From Parvicella tangerina (GTDB lineage Bacteria > Bacteroidota > Bacteroidia > Flavobacteriales_D > Parvicellaceae): a stretch of DNA of 64,000 nucleotides. The notes below the pieces were generated by a model, which worked only from the letters and a program-made list of their open reading frames with translations, was not told the DNA's origin and did no database searches. Numbering within the stretch: the stretch's first letter is position 1; each line of letters opens with the position of its first letter. Positions 17,923-26,531 of this stretch are shown here, piece after piece. The position numbers and the translations under genes were made by a program. The stretch lies in contig NZ_OU015584.1 in NCBI RefSeq assembly GCF_907165195.1, positions 3,606,978-3,670,977 of the forward strand. Reading direction: 5' to 3'.

Positions 17923-17954
17923 TGTATTACCCAATTTAAAATCACTTGATTATT

Positions 17955-18626
17955 ATGGAAAAATTTGAATTTCAATTCGATCATAAGCCTGACTATAGCT
18001 TTCTGACCGTTCAAATACCCGCGGGTAAGACGATGAAGGTAGAAGCTTCTGCGATGGCAACTATGGATACTAATATTAAAATGAAAACCAAGTTTAAAGG
18101 TGGCTTTAAGCGCTTCCTAACTGGTGAATCTTTATTTATTAACGAGTTTACAGCCGAAAATGGAGCTGGTGAATTATGCATTGCACCTGCAGCTCCAGGT
18201 GATATGGATCATATCTATCTGGATAACGAAACTGTGTTCTTGCAGAATTCAGCGTACGTAGCTTCTCACCCTAATATCGATCTTGCTACGAAATGGCAAG
18301 GGCTGGTAAAAGGTTTCTTTTCAGGAGAAAAACTTTTTCTGATCAAAGCATCCGGTCAGGGAGACCTTTGGTTCAATAGCTACGGAGGAATCATGCAAAT
18401 TGACGTAACAGACAATTATGTTGTTGATACTGGGCACATCGTTGCCTTTACGGACGGGCTTGAATACAAAGTTTCTAAAGTGGGTGGCTATAAATCCCTC
18501 TTCCTTTCTGGAGAAGGTTTCGTTTGTAGATTTTCAGGACAAGGAAAGGTTTGGATACAGACCAGAAAGATACAACCATTGACCACTTTCTTAATGCCAT
18601 TTAGACCAAGAAAGAATAAAGGTTAA
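17955..18626 (+). CDS. AIM24/TIGR00266-family protein (third of three)
   Basis: A 223-residue paralogue (starting MEKFEFQF) with FLTGESLFINEF, PGDMDHIYL, SGEKLFLI, FNSYGGI and SGEGFVCRF. The ATG at 17955 is chosen over an in-frame TTG nine bases upstream. A strong two-way terminator follows at 18650-18683 and closes the three-gene operon. Confidence 0.8.
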   Translation: MEKFEFQFDHKPDYSFLTVQIPAGKTMKVEASAMATMDTNIKMKTKFKGGFKRFLTGESLFINEFTAENGAGELCIAPAAPGDMDHIYLDNETVFLQNSAYVASHPNIDLATKWQGLVKGFFSGEKLFLIKASGQGDLWFNSYGGIMQIDVTDNYVVDTGHIVAFTDGLEYKVSKVGGYKSLFLSGEGFVCRFSGQGKVWIQTRKIQPLTTFLMPFRPRKNKG

Positions 18627-18649
18627 ATGATTTAAAACTTCTAAGCAAA

Positions 18650-18683
18650 AAAAGGGAGGCTCGTCATAGAGCCTCCCTTTTTC
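18650..18683. terminator. Two-way terminator between AIM24 operon and blaR1
   Basis: A 14-base-pair stem (AAAAAGGGAGGCTC with GAGCCTCCCTTTTT) and a six-base loop, with A and T tracts on both sides. It can serve both convergent transcripts. Confidence 0.9.
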
Positions 18684-18703
18684 ATTCTGCAATGTTATTT
18701 CTT

Positions 18704-19918
18704 TTAGAGTTTAAAAGCGATAGGCAATGTCATTTCAACACTTACCTTCTCTCCATCCTTTTCTCCTGGGATCCAATCGGGCATGGCTCTAACTACTCGA
18801 AGCGCCTCTTCATCCAACGAAGATTCAACTCCTTTTTCTAGGGTCACATTTTTAATGCTTCCATCCTTTTTCACCACAAAACTGACAAAAACAGTACCTT
18901 GCGTATTGCTCTTCTTTGCAGATTCCGGATAGTTGACCTCTTTAGTCATGTAGGCAATTAGAGCTTCCATTCCACCTTTAAATTCAGGCTTCTTGTCTAC
19001 TTCATTTTCATCAATTTGTTTTACTTCACCCTGTCTAACAGACTCCACTACTTCAGTAGAGGCATTTGAAATAAACGAACTCGCTGTAGAGATGATTACT
19101 AATCCCGCAGCAGCGAGTATCCAACTCCAGTAAGTGTTTCCTGGGTTTTCTTCTTTTGATAAATTCTTAATTCTCATTTTAAGCATTTTTTTGTTATTAA
19201 ATGGTTGTATAAATTGTATTGAACTAGTTCCAAAATGTGCATTGAGTAGGGAATCAACATAAGATTCATGTCCTACTTTTTCTTTTACGATGGTATCAAC
19301 TTCAAACTCATGGGTAAGTTTCAGTTCCTTAGCTATTCCATAGACCACTGGGTTGAACCAACAGACCGTTTTCATCAACTCCATTCCAATAATATCCAGA
19401 CTGTGCCTTCTTTCACTGTGTGTAAGTTCGTGCATTAAAATAGGGGTATAGTCTTTATACTTAAGAGGGATATGAATCCTATTGCCAAAAGAAAAGGCTA
19501 CGGAAGTTTTGCTAAAGGCAATTTTTCTTCCTTCATACTCCTCCCATTGATCCATTGAAAATATAAGGCGATACAAACTCATGAATCGAACAATAGATTG
19601 CAAACCGAACAAGAAAACCCCTGCTAACCATATCGCAATAAGCAAATCACTTAGGGTCCAGGAGGACTGGATGGTTGGCTTCAGAACAACTTCATTTAAG
19701 AGTAAACTCGGCATCTCTATTGCAGCGTTTTCTTCAATTAGACTAAAGTCAACCGCAAAATGATTCGCAAAGGCGCTGATCAAAATGGAAAACGGTACGA
19801 TCAATAGGAGGTAGACTCTTTTGTACAAAAAACCACCTGATAACTTACGCAAACTGAACTTATACAGTACAAACAGCAGCGTAGATATGATCAAGAACTT
19901 ACTTACAATCAGCATCAT
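18704..19918 (-). CDS. BlaR1-type M56 sensor metallopeptidase with TonB C-terminal domain
   Basis: A membrane protein of 404 residues. Three N-terminal helices (about 1-20, 30-52, 90-110) precede an M56 peptidase domain with zinc motif HELTHSERR. A fourth helix (about 275-293) is followed by a TonB-type periplasmic domain (FKGGMEALIAYM...YPESAKK...GTVFVSFVV). BlaR1 relatives sense a signal and cleave the BlaI repressor encoded five bases upstream. In Bacteroidota such pairs are common and not limited to beta-lactam resistance. No beta-lactamase gene lies nearby. Confidence 0.87.
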   Translation of the reverse strand: MMLIVSKFLIISTLLFVLYKFSLRKLSGGFLYKRVYLLLIVPFSILISAFANHFAVDFSLIEENAAIEMPSLLLNEVVLKPTIQSSWTLSDLLIAIWLAGVFLFGLQSIVRFMSLYRLIFSMDQWEEYEGRKIAFSKTSVAFSFGNRIHIPLKYKDYTPILMHELTHSERRHSLDIIGMELMKTVCWFNPVVYGIAKELKLTHEFEVDTIVKEKVGHESYVDSLLNAHFGTSSIQFIQPFNNKKMLKMRIKNLSKEENPGNTYWSWILAAAGLVIISTASSFISNASTEVVESVRQGEVKQIDENEVDKKPEFKGGMEALIAYMTKEVNYPESAKKSNTQGTVFVSFVVKKDGSIKNVTLEKGVESSLDEEALRVVRAMPDWIPGEKDGEKVSVEMTLPIAFKL

Positions 19919-19923
19919 GTCTA

Positions 19924-20268
19924 TTACTTTTCGTTGATCATATCCTCCAGATCTTTGAGATCAAGGTTTTCTCGTTTTATCAGAAAGGAGACCAGCTTCT
20001 TATAAGACCCTTCGAAATAGCCATTCTTCAATGAATGAATCTTGAACTGTGAATACTCCTCTTTAGTATAGACTGGAGAATAACGAAATGCTTTACCAAA
20101 CTTTTCATATTCAACAAATCCCTTATCTACCAATATTCTGATTACCGTAAGAATCGTGTTATAGGCATGATTGCCCTCAACGCGCTCCACGATATCTTTT
20201 GCAAAACCCATTTCAATGTCCCAAAGGGCATGCATAACTTGTTCCTCTGCTTTCGTTAATTCTTTCAT
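19924..20268 (-). CDS. BlaI/MecI-type transcriptional repressor
   Basis: A winged-helix repressor of 114 residues. The opening LTKAEEQVMHALWD and the recognition region AYNTILTVIRILVDKGFV are diagnostic for the BlaI/MecI/CopY family. It dimerises on dyad operators and is released when cut by its partner M56 protease, encoded directly downstream. The dyads at 20279-20300 and 20322-20337 upstream are the likely binding sites, so the pair should be autoregulated. Confidence 0.92.
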   Translation of the reverse strand: MKELTKAEEQVMHALWDIEMGFAKDIVERVEGNHAYNTILTVIRILVDKGFVEYEKFGKAFRYSPVYTKEEYSQFKIHSLKNGYFEGSYKKLVSFLIKRENLDLKDLEDMINEK

Positions 20269-20278
20269 ACTTCAATTA

Positions 20279-20337
20279 TATAACTATTTTTTTAGTTATA
20301 CAACTAATAACATAAATAATAAACTAGATAATTAGTT
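20279..20337. promoter_or_regulatory. Probable BlaI operator dyads
   Basis: TATAACTA-N6-TAGTTATA (20279-20300) is a perfect dyad directly upstream of blaI. AACTA-N6-TAGTT (20322-20337) is a second, shorter copy. The ACTA/TAGT half-sites and position fit BlaI/MecI-type operators in Bacteroidota. Confidence 0.7.
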
Positions 20338-20359
20338 ATCGGTCGTTTAGCGCAAAAAA

Positions 20360-20383
20360 AAGGCAGAACAAATGTTCTGCCTT
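20360..20383. terminator. Terminator after the MORN-repeat gene
   Basis: AAGGCAGAACA and TGTTCTGCCTT form an 11-base-pair stem with a two-base loop, next to an A tract that reads as Ts on the minus strand. It ends the leftward transcript of the MORN-repeat gene. Confidence 0.8.
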
Positions 20384-20405
20384 CAAACTCTTGCATACAA
20401 TAGGT

Positions 20406-21302
20406 CTACTCTACCACACCATTTCCAACGTATTTACCATTTTTGTAGACTTCAATCTTTTCTAACAAACCATATTCATCATAGATATAGTGCTTACCAT
20501 TGAATAGCTTACCATTCTTAAACTCCCCATCCATTAGGATATCCTTATTGTCATTGTAGGTCTTGTGATACCCATCAACAATACCGTTACCAGATTTTTG
20601 AGCTTCGTTCTCATCTCCCTCCGCAGCGATACCTTCTCCAACTTCTTCCTCTTCTTTCTGAGAGTCAAGAATTACTGGAGGATTAACTCTTTCCTTTTCT
20701 CCTGAACTTGTACCGTTTCCTTCAGCATCGAACGTAATGATCTCTTTAATATCACCATTGGGCCAATATCTGGTTGCAGTTCCTACATTCACACCATTAT
20801 TAGCCGTAAACTCTAGTTCAACTTGTCCGTTTTCGTAGAAGTATTTTTGCACACCCTCAGCCTTACCATTCTCATTAAAATTCTTTTCCTGTGCTACAAC
20901 CCCATTTTCATGATATCTTAAAAATTTGTCCGTGTAAGCTTTTCCCTGCCAGTTACCCGCTTCTTCTACTGTATTCTCTTCGTTATCATAATAAGTGATG
21001 AAATCACCTACGGCTTTTCCATTTTTGTAAACGATTTCGCTTTTCAAATTACCAGTAGGAAAATACTTCTTCCACTTTCCATCTTTTCTGTTCATCTTGT
21101 AACGCCCTTCCTCAATTACATCGTCTGGCGCATAATCTGGCATGTTGCGCATGTGAGCAAAAATCACCCAATAGCCATGCTTTTTACCTTCCACCTTTTG
21201 ATTGAGCGTATCCGAACTTTGATCCGTGGGATCAGTAGGATCTCCAATCGCCAAAATCGGCAGACTAAAAATAAGCAATAGTATGAGTAGCAAATTTTTC
21301 AT
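20406..21302 (-). CDS. Secreted MORN-repeat protein (YwqK-like)
   Basis: A 298-residue protein with a signal peptide (about 1-20). It is built from repeats of the type KNGKAVGDFITYYDNE, YHENGVVAQEKNFNENG and YFENGQVELE, the YwqK/MORN pattern common in Bacteroidota exported proteins. An acidic linker around 215-240 separates the last repeats. Although annotated in databases as an antitoxin-like family, nothing here indicates a toxin partner. A terminator follows. Confidence 0.8.
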   Translation of the reverse strand: MKNLLLILLLIFSLPILAIGDPTDPTDQSSDTLNQKVEGKKHGYWVIFAHMRNMPDYAPDDVIEEGRYKMNRKDGKWKKYFPTGNLKSEIVYKNGKAVGDFITYYDNEENTVEEAGNWQGKAYTDKFLRYHENGVVAQEKNFNENGKAEGVQKYFYENGQVELEFTANNGVNVGTATRYWPNGDIKEIITFDAEGNGTSSGEKERVNPPVILDSQKEEEEVGEGIAAEGDENEAQKSGNGIVDGYHKTYNDNKDILMDGEFKNGKLFNGKHYIYDEYGLLEKIEVYKNGKYVGNGVVE

Positions 21303-21449
21303 GTAGCTAATTTAGTCAAAATCAATTTTGAATCTACAGTTTTTCGACAAACGGAAGCTTCGATTCGACTAATGAAGTCTACGTAAACTCCCTTATAATG
21401 TTAGGTTTGACGGATGAGAATACACAAATCGCTGATGAATAGTTCATTT

Positions 21450-22397
21450 TTAATTACGAACAGCTTTGGATAAGTTTTCTAACATAATTTTAGACAGTTT
21501 CTGAAGGTCAACTTCATTCTTCCAACCCCAATCTTGCCGTGCTGCAGAATCATCTATTGAGTCTGGCCACGATGCCGCAATTTCATTTCGGTAATCCAAC
21601 TTATAGTCCATACGAAATTGGGGCATTTGCGTTCTAATTGAATTCGCTAACTCTTCTGGGGTAAATGATATACCAGACAGGTTATAGCTTGTGCGAACTT
21701 TGATCATTTCTGAGGGTTGCTCCATGATGTCCACAGTTGCCTTTACCGCATCCCCCATATACATCATCGGCAAACGCATTTGAGCATCCAAAAAACAAGT
21801 GTAGTGTCCGTTTGCAATCGCTTGATGAAAAATATCTACGGCATAATCGGTTGTTCCTCCTCCTGGCAATGATTTATACCCAATAAGCCCTGGGTATCTG
21901 ATACTCCTCACATCAACGCCATATTTCTTATGGTAATACTGACACCAATTCTCCCCGGCTTGTTTACTGATCCCGTAAACTGTTGTTGGTTGCATGATGG
22001 TATCTTGTGGGGTATTCACCTTGGGCGTATTAGGTCCGAAAACTGCAATACTACTGGGCCAGAAAACTTTGTCAAGCAATCCATCTTTCGCTAGATTCAA
22101 CACATTAAACAAGCCCTCCATATTCAGCTTCCAGGCGAACTCTGGATTCTTTTCAGCTGTTGCAGAAAGCAGCGCAGCCAACAAATAAACCTGTCTCACC
22201 TCATTTTGCGCAATGACTTCTTTCAGCCTTTCAAAATCAAGGACATCTAACTGCTCAAACGTCCATTCATACTGATCAACTCCTTCTTTAATATCTGATG
22301 CAATCACCTTATCAGCACCATATCTCCTTGCTAATTCAGCGCATAGCTCCGTTCCAATCTGTCCATTAGAACCTATTACTAAAATTCTTCCGTTCAT
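21450..22397 (-). CDS. NAD-dependent epimerase-type L-threonine 3-dehydrogenase
   Basis: A short-chain dehydrogenase of 315 residues in the UDP-galactose-4-epimerase branch. It has the N-terminal NAD motif GSNGQIGTEL, catalytic YGISK (Tyr-x3-Lys) and RYPGLIGY. The pattern DYAVDIFHQAI and MRLPMMYMGDAVKA matches the SDR-type threonine dehydrogenases that oxidise L-threonine to 2-amino-3-ketobutyrate. A sugar epimerase is the main alternative. hflX lies immediately upstream. Confidence 0.8.
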   Translation of the reverse strand: MNGRILVIGSNGQIGTELCAELARRYGADKVIASDIKEGVDQYEWTFEQLDVLDFERLKEVIAQNEVRQVYLLAALLSATAEKNPEFAWKLNMEGLFNVLNLAKDGLLDKVFWPSSIAVFGPNTPKVNTPQDTIMQPTTVYGISKQAGENWCQYYHKKYGVDVRSIRYPGLIGYKSLPGGGTTDYAVDIFHQAIANGHYTCFLDAQMRLPMMYMGDAVKATVDIMEQPSEMIKVRTSYNLSGISFTPEELANSIRTQMPQFRMDYKLDYRNEIAASWPDSIDDSAARQDWGWKNEVDLQKLSKIMLENLSKAVRN

Positions 22398-22424
22398 GTG
22401 ATGTTGTGTGTAGTACTTACAAAG

Positions 22425-23618
22425 CTATTCATATTCCTGATACAAAAAATCATTGTAAGGAAATCTTGTAATATGAATTTGCCGAACTTCCTTGTAGAGC
22501 ATTTTTTTGAATTCATCAATGTTCAGATTTTCATAAGCACTAATGAATATCACCTTCTTATCTAACTTACTCATCCAGGTCTTTTTAAGGTCTTCAATGC
22601 TGGGTTTAGAATGTATTCCTTCCTCAAAACCTCCTGAAGCTTTATAAGCATCAATTTTGTTAAACACTACAATCGTTGGCTTATCTGCGGCACCTATTTC
22701 TGCAATGGTTTCGTTTACGGTATTGAAATGATCTTCAAATGAACTATGAGAAATATCTACAACATGCAGTAAAAGATCCGCTTCTCTAACCTCATCTAAT
22801 GTAGACTTGAATGATTCAACCAATTGATGTGGCAGCTTTCGGATAAACCCAACAGTATCGGATAGCAGAAAAGGAATGTTCTTGATCACCACTTTTCTGA
22901 CAGTGGTATCCAATGTAGCGAAGAGCTTGTTTTCTGCGAAAACATCCGACTTACTCATGCGATTCATTAACGTGGATTTACCCACGTTGGTATATCCCAC
23001 TAAAGCAACACGTACCAACTTTCCTCGATTCCCCCGCTGGACTTTCTTCTGCTTATCGATTTTCTCAAGTTTGGCCTTTAGTCGTGATATTTTATCCTTA
23101 ATTATTCTTCTATCGGTTTCTATCTGTGTTTCACCAGGACCACGCATTCCGATACCACCTTTTTGTCTTTCAAGGTGCGTCCACATTCTCGTTAACCTAG
23201 GCAACAAATACTCATATTGCGCTAATTCAACTTGTGTTTTTGCATCTGCTGTTCGAGCACGACTGGCAAATATGTCCAGAATCAGATTACTTCTGTCGAG
23301 GATCTTAACATTCAACTCTCTTTCAATGTTACGTATTTGAGTTGGCGAGAGATCATCGTCAAAAATAGCCATATCGATCTCATGCTCTTTGATGAACTCT
23401 TTGATTTCCTGCAACTTTCCCTTTCCTACAAAGGTAGCTACATTAGGCAGTGGCATCTTCTGGGTGAAGCGCTTCACCGTAGTAGCCCCAGATGTCTCGG
23501 CCAGAAAAGCAAGCTCATCAAGATATTCCTGTGTAAGTTCTTCCGTAACGCCATCTGTTATCAACCCAATGATAACGGCCGTCTCTCTCTTCTCTTCTAA
23601 TTGATTTAGATCCCCCAT
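22425..23618 (-). CDS. hflX: Ribosome-associated GTPase HflX
   Basis: HflX binds the 50S subunit and splits stalled ribosomes under stress. The protein (about 397 residues) has the N-terminal HflX domain (TFVGKGKLQEI, AIFDDDLSP, RTADAKTQVELAQYEYLLPRL-like segment, GPGETQIE) and a G domain (GYTNVGKSTL, DTVGFI, NKID). The ATG at 23618 is chosen because a TATTTTTG promoter box overlaps the more distal in-frame TTG at 23636. Confidence 0.93.
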   Translation of the reverse strand: MGDLNQLEEKRETAVIIGLITDGVTEELTQEYLDELAFLAETSGATTVKRFTQKMPLPNVATFVGKGKLQEIKEFIKEHEIDMAIFDDDLSPTQIRNIERELNVKILDRSNLILDIFASRARTADAKTQVELAQYEYLLPRLTRMWTHLERQKGGIGMRGPGETQIETDRRIIKDKISRLKAKLEKIDKQKKVQRGNRGKLVRVALVGYTNVGKSTLMNRMSKSDVFAENKLFATLDTTVRKVVIKNIPFLLSDTVGFIRKLPHQLVESFKSTLDEVREADLLLHVVDISHSSFEDHFNTVNETIAEIGAADKPTIVVFNKIDAYKASGGFEEGIHSKPSIEDLKKTWMSKLDKKVIFISAYENLNIDEFKKMLYKEVRQIHITRFPYNDFLYQEYE

Positions 23619-23633
23619 GCATTCTAATTTACG

Positions 23634-23641
23634 CAAAAATA
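23634..23641 (-). promoter_or_regulatory. -7 promoter box (TATTTTTG) of hflX
   Basis: Minus-strand TATTTTTG matches TAnnTTTG and ends 15 bases before the ATG at 23618. Its position rules out the upstream TTG as start. Confidence 0.45.
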
Positions 23642-23722
23642 ATCAAAGCCACCAAAAGACTTAAAAAATACAATGAAATACGATTTTTTTCTACCTAAAC
23701 TGAACGGAATTGACAATTTTTA

Positions 23723-23730
23723 TATATTTG
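23723..23730 (+). promoter_or_regulatory. -7 promoter box of the tRNA gene
   Basis: TATATTTG matches TAnnTTTG, with TTGACA at 23710-23715 upstream. About 100 bases of leader then run to the tRNA. Confidence 0.45.
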
Positions 23731-23833
23731 CGCTCCCTAAGCGAGATTTAAAGAATCTTTTGCAGCGACAAGTGACCAGAACAGTTGTATAAAGAACTCG
23801 CCTAGTAAGAACGAAATTGCTGAGATTTACCAA

Positions 23834-23907
23834 GGCGCGGTAGCTCAGTTGGTTAGAGCGCAGGATTCATAACCCTGAGGTCGGGAGTTCAAATCTCCCC
23901 CGCGCCA
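23834..23907 (+). tRNA. tRNA-Met (CAT anticodon)
   Basis: A complete cloverleaf: acceptor GGCGCGG (23834-23840) pairs with CCGCGCC (23900-23906), discriminator A at 23907. The D-loop contains AGCTCAGTTGGTTAGAG, the anticodon loop is TTCATAA (anticodon CAT) and the T arm contains GTTCAAATC. It is elongator Met or possibly the Ile2 tRNA, which is read as CAT before lysidine modification. CCA is not encoded. The 3' 47 bases are the integration site of the downstream element. Confidence 0.95.
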
Positions 23908-23908
23908 C
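23861..23908 (+). repeat. attL direct repeat (48 bp)
   Basis: Starts CAGGATTCATAACC and ends CCCCGCGCCAC. It is identical to 57083-57130 and covers the anticodon stem to the 3' end of the tRNA, so the tRNA remains intact on the left side. Confidence 0.95.
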
Positions 23909-23932
23909 TACCCACAGATTGTGGGATTCAAG

Positions 23933-23964
23933 AAAAAAGCAGTTCACTATTGAGCTGCTTTTTT
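23933..23964 (+). terminator. Terminator after the tRNA
   Basis: AAAAAAGCAG (23933-23942) pairs with CTGCTTTTTT (23955-23964) around a 12-base loop, with Ts following. It ends the tRNA transcript just inside the element. Confidence 0.8.
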
Positions 23965-23969
23965 CGTTT

Positions 23970-23995
23970 GAGGTCGCTTTTTGAGGTCGCTTTTT
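23970..23995 (+). repeat. Left arm repeats: two tandem 13-mers GAGGTCGCTTTTT
   Basis: GAGGTCGCTTTTT occurs twice back to back (23970-23982, 23983-23995). The same motif pair with the same 13-base period occurs at the right end (56961-56985). This suits arm-type binding sites for the tyrosine integrase. Confidence 0.65.
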
Positions 23996-24041
23996 TTATT
24001 TTTTTGTACATTGACTTTAATTAGATTAATTTGACGGAATA

Positions 24042-25220
24042 ATGGCTAAGAAAAAGAAAAAACCCATTTTAAAAGTAGTATTCGACACAAATGTTATTTA
24101 TAACGGAACTGCACATCATTTAATCAATAATGCTACTTCTGAACTGATTTCAACTCATTCAAGTTTTCATGATTTGGACGTTTTTTGGTTTTTACCTGAA
24201 ACAGTTATCAAAGAACGATCATTTCAAATGATAAAATCTGGTGTCAAATTACTTGATTCGGTCGAAAAAATTGAACGATTAATTAATCACAACCTAAACA
24301 TAACACAAACCATTATAGAAGAACGGGTTGATTCAAACATAAAAACTCAGCTAAGCGAAAAATCAATTGAAACAATCGAATTGGACATTTCTGAGGTTTC
24401 GTGGAACGATCTTATAAACAATGCTCTTAAGAGAAGTCCTCCATTCGAAGATAACAAATCTGAAAAAGGGTTTAGAGATTCATTAATTTTGGAATCGTTT
24501 ATTCAACTGGTAAATAATTCACCCAAAACTCCCTCAATTTGTAGAATTGCAATGGTAACAGAGGATGCTTTGCTTCTTGAGGCTCTGGAAAAAAGAACTC
24601 AATTAAATACAAACATTAAATTTTGCAAAAACTTGGAGGAACTGGAAAGCTTTATAAACATTTTAGTATCTAAAATGGAAGAAAGTAAAGTTACAGAAAT
24701 ATCGTCTCTCGCATCATTAATGTTTTTCAACAACAAAGACAACTGTGGACTTTATTATGATGAAAATATTCGTGATCAGATTAACAATAGATATAAGAAC
24801 ATACTTGAAAAAAAACCAGATCTAATAGCCTCTTCTGTTCAACAAGGTACTTGGTTCATTTCAAACGTGAATTTTGTAAAAAAAGAAAAACAACGTTTTT
24901 GGTGGAGTAGTCCTATACGAATAGAGATGTCCTCTCAAAAATGGACAAGCTCTGCTGTAGGGAGAAGCGGTAGTGCCAATACCATGCATGAGAGAAGTCT
25001 CTATCCAAAGTCTCAATCTTTGTTAGATATAATTACGAGCACTTCAAATCCCAACATCCCTAATATTAACAGTCCGATTCCTGTCTTATCAGAACATAAA
25101 AAAGGGGAAATTAAATTCGAAATTGTTTGGAGTGTCACACTGAATGTTAAAGGGAAACTTATTAATCCCAAAATTGAAGAAATCAAATACATCGAGACTA
25201 ATTGGGACACCACAGAGTAG
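24042..25220 (+). CDS. PIN-domain protein (DUF4935-like) beside attL
   Basis: A 392-residue protein with a lysine-rich start and a PIN-type nuclease domain. The VVFDTNVIY strand supplies the first acidic residue (D15), LPETVIKE the second acidic site, and FRDSLILESF a third. The layout resembles the DUF4935 branch of PIN proteins, which act as RNases or nicking nucleases. The C-terminal half (about 215-392) is unrecognised, ending in a beta-rich stretch. It lies between the integration site and the integrase, a usual place for cargo, so a host-defence role is plausible but inferred. No antitoxin-like partner is adjacent. Confidence 0.65.
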   Translation: MAKKKKKPILKVVFDTNVIYNGTAHHLINNATSELISTHSSFHDLDVFWFLPETVIKERSFQMIKSGVKLLDSVEKIERLINHNLNITQTIIEERVDSNIKTQLSEKSIETIELDISEVSWNDLINNALKRSPPFEDNKSEKGFRDSLILESFIQLVNNSPKTPSICRIAMVTEDALLLEALEKRTQLNTNIKFCKNLEELESFINILVSKMEESKVTEISSLASLMFFNNKDNCGLYYDENIRDQINNRYKNILEKKPDLIASSVQQGTWFISNVNFVKKEKQRFWWSSPIRIEMSSQKWTSSAVGRSGSANTMHERSLYPKSQSLLDIITSTSNPNIPNINSPIPVLSEHKKGEIKFEIVWSVTLNVKGKLINPKIEEIKYIETNWDTTE

Positions 25221-25224
25221 TACA

Positions 25225-26529
25225 TTATTCAAAAACTCTGAACTCAATGGCAGCTTCAGATATTAAACTTGATTTGGTATAGTGCTTTTTAACCGTGCTA
25301 ATATCAGCATGATCAGTTATCACGGCTGCTTTGTCCCCAAACTTCTTGAATAATTCAGTGATATAAGTATTTCTCAAATCGTTCAACTGAAGTTCCTTTT
25401 TTATTCCAGTTAGATGCCAAAAATGACCAAACGCTCTGCTCATAAAAAGAGGCAATCTATCCCTATCTCTGCTCTCATTGTTTGCGATCAAGTATTTATC
25501 TGTATCCTTGTAATTATCCATTTCCAATTCATTCATCAATAAATTCAATAGTTCTGGGATAATTGGAACCCACTTTATTCTGGAACTTTCAGTTCTTTTG
25601 CCATCCACCAAACGGATCACCTTAAAATTAGGAACTTTGATCAAAATAGGTCGCCTGTGCTCATCGTACTCAATTGATGACCATCTAAGCGATAAAAATT
25701 CTTCTCTCCGAAGACCTGTGTACAAAGCCAACTTGAATGCTGATGCCAACCATTCTTTGTAGTAGTATTTATAATACTTGACCCTCATGTCTCTTGAGTT
25801 CTCTGGAGTAATTACAGAAACCAATTTTTCAAACTCCTCTTTTGTAATGGTCTCGTTCCTTTGAGAAGTTGGTAATGCTATTACTTCAATAAAAGGGTTC
25901 TTAATATCGTACCCTTTTCGTTCAATCAGCCAATTTATGAACTGGCGCATACCTGATATGTGCTTATTATATGTTTTATTACTGTATTTCTCCACATTTA
26001 GTAAATAGTCGTGGTATTTACCTATAATGTCTTGGTTAATTTGAAACACCTTGAATAGTTCAAGGTTATATCCACTATAACTAAGAACTCTCGTAAAACG
26101 TTTGAAAATTCGAACAACCTCATTTATATGGGCTTTACTGCGATTCTTTTGCAGATGTTCGGGTACTCCAATATTATTAAGAAAGTCAATATACATACTC
26201 ATGGTATCGACTAGAATATCGTACTGAACACCTTTCTGAATATTATCCTCTGGAATATTATAATTATTTGCTTCTAATTCTTCCCTGAACTCATACGCCT
26301 GCTTAGATGCTTCTCTCAAGTTTCGAGTTTCAAGATTTCTCGTCCTTACGGAGTTCGTCATTGGGATTTTAAATGACACCTTAAAAACATGACTATTCTT
26401 GTTAGGACAGGCATCAATGGGCTTCTTGGATAATCCACAAACACCATTACCTGTTCTCTTCTTACATTTAGTACAATAAGTGAATAAGCCAGGTACTCCT
26501 TTCGTTTTTGGAATTTTCAACGCTTTCAT
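25225..26529 (-). CDS. int: Tyrosine integrase of the element
   Basis: A site-specific recombinase of 434 residues that would integrate and excise the element at the tRNA. An N-terminal C4 cluster (C19, C22, C31, C41) looks like a small zinc ribbon, followed by a SAM-like core-binding domain (about 105-205). Catalytic residues visible are R274 (TGLRREE), R386 (LNDLRNTY), H407 (DHADIST) and the nucleophile Y417 (KKHY). The first His of the usual HxxR box is Asn (N383). It follows the accessory gene by two bases, so the two are co-transcribed. Confidence 0.92.
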   Translation of the reverse strand: MKALKIPKTKGVPGLFTYCTKCKKRTGNGVCGLSKKPIDACPNKNSHVFKVSFKIPMTNSVRTRNLETRNLREASKQAYEFREELEANNYNIPEDNIQKGVQYDILVDTMSMYIDFLNNIGVPEHLQKNRSKAHINEVVRIFKRFTRVLSYSGYNLELFKVFQINQDIIGKYHDYLLNVEKYSNKTYNKHISGMRQFINWLIERKGYDIKNPFIEVIALPTSQRNETITKEEFEKLVSVITPENSRDMRVKYYKYYYKEWLASAFKLALYTGLRREEFLSLRWSSIEYDEHRRPILIKVPNFKVIRLVDGKRTESSRIKWVPIIPELLNLLMNELEMDNYKDTDKYLIANNESRDRDRLPLFMSRAFGHFWHLTGIKKELQLNDLRNTYITELFKKFGDKAAVITDHADISTVKKHYTKSSLISEAAIEFRVFE

Positions 26530-26531
26530 AA

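Noticed and set aside
18704-20268. Beta-lactam resistance cassette
   Set aside because: Only the sensor and repressor genes are present, with a TonB domain fusion; no beta-lactamase or PBP gene lies nearby.
20406-21302. Toxin-antitoxin pair with the YwqK-like protein
   Set aside because: The protein is exported and has no neighbouring small toxin gene; the antitoxin label of the family is not informative here.
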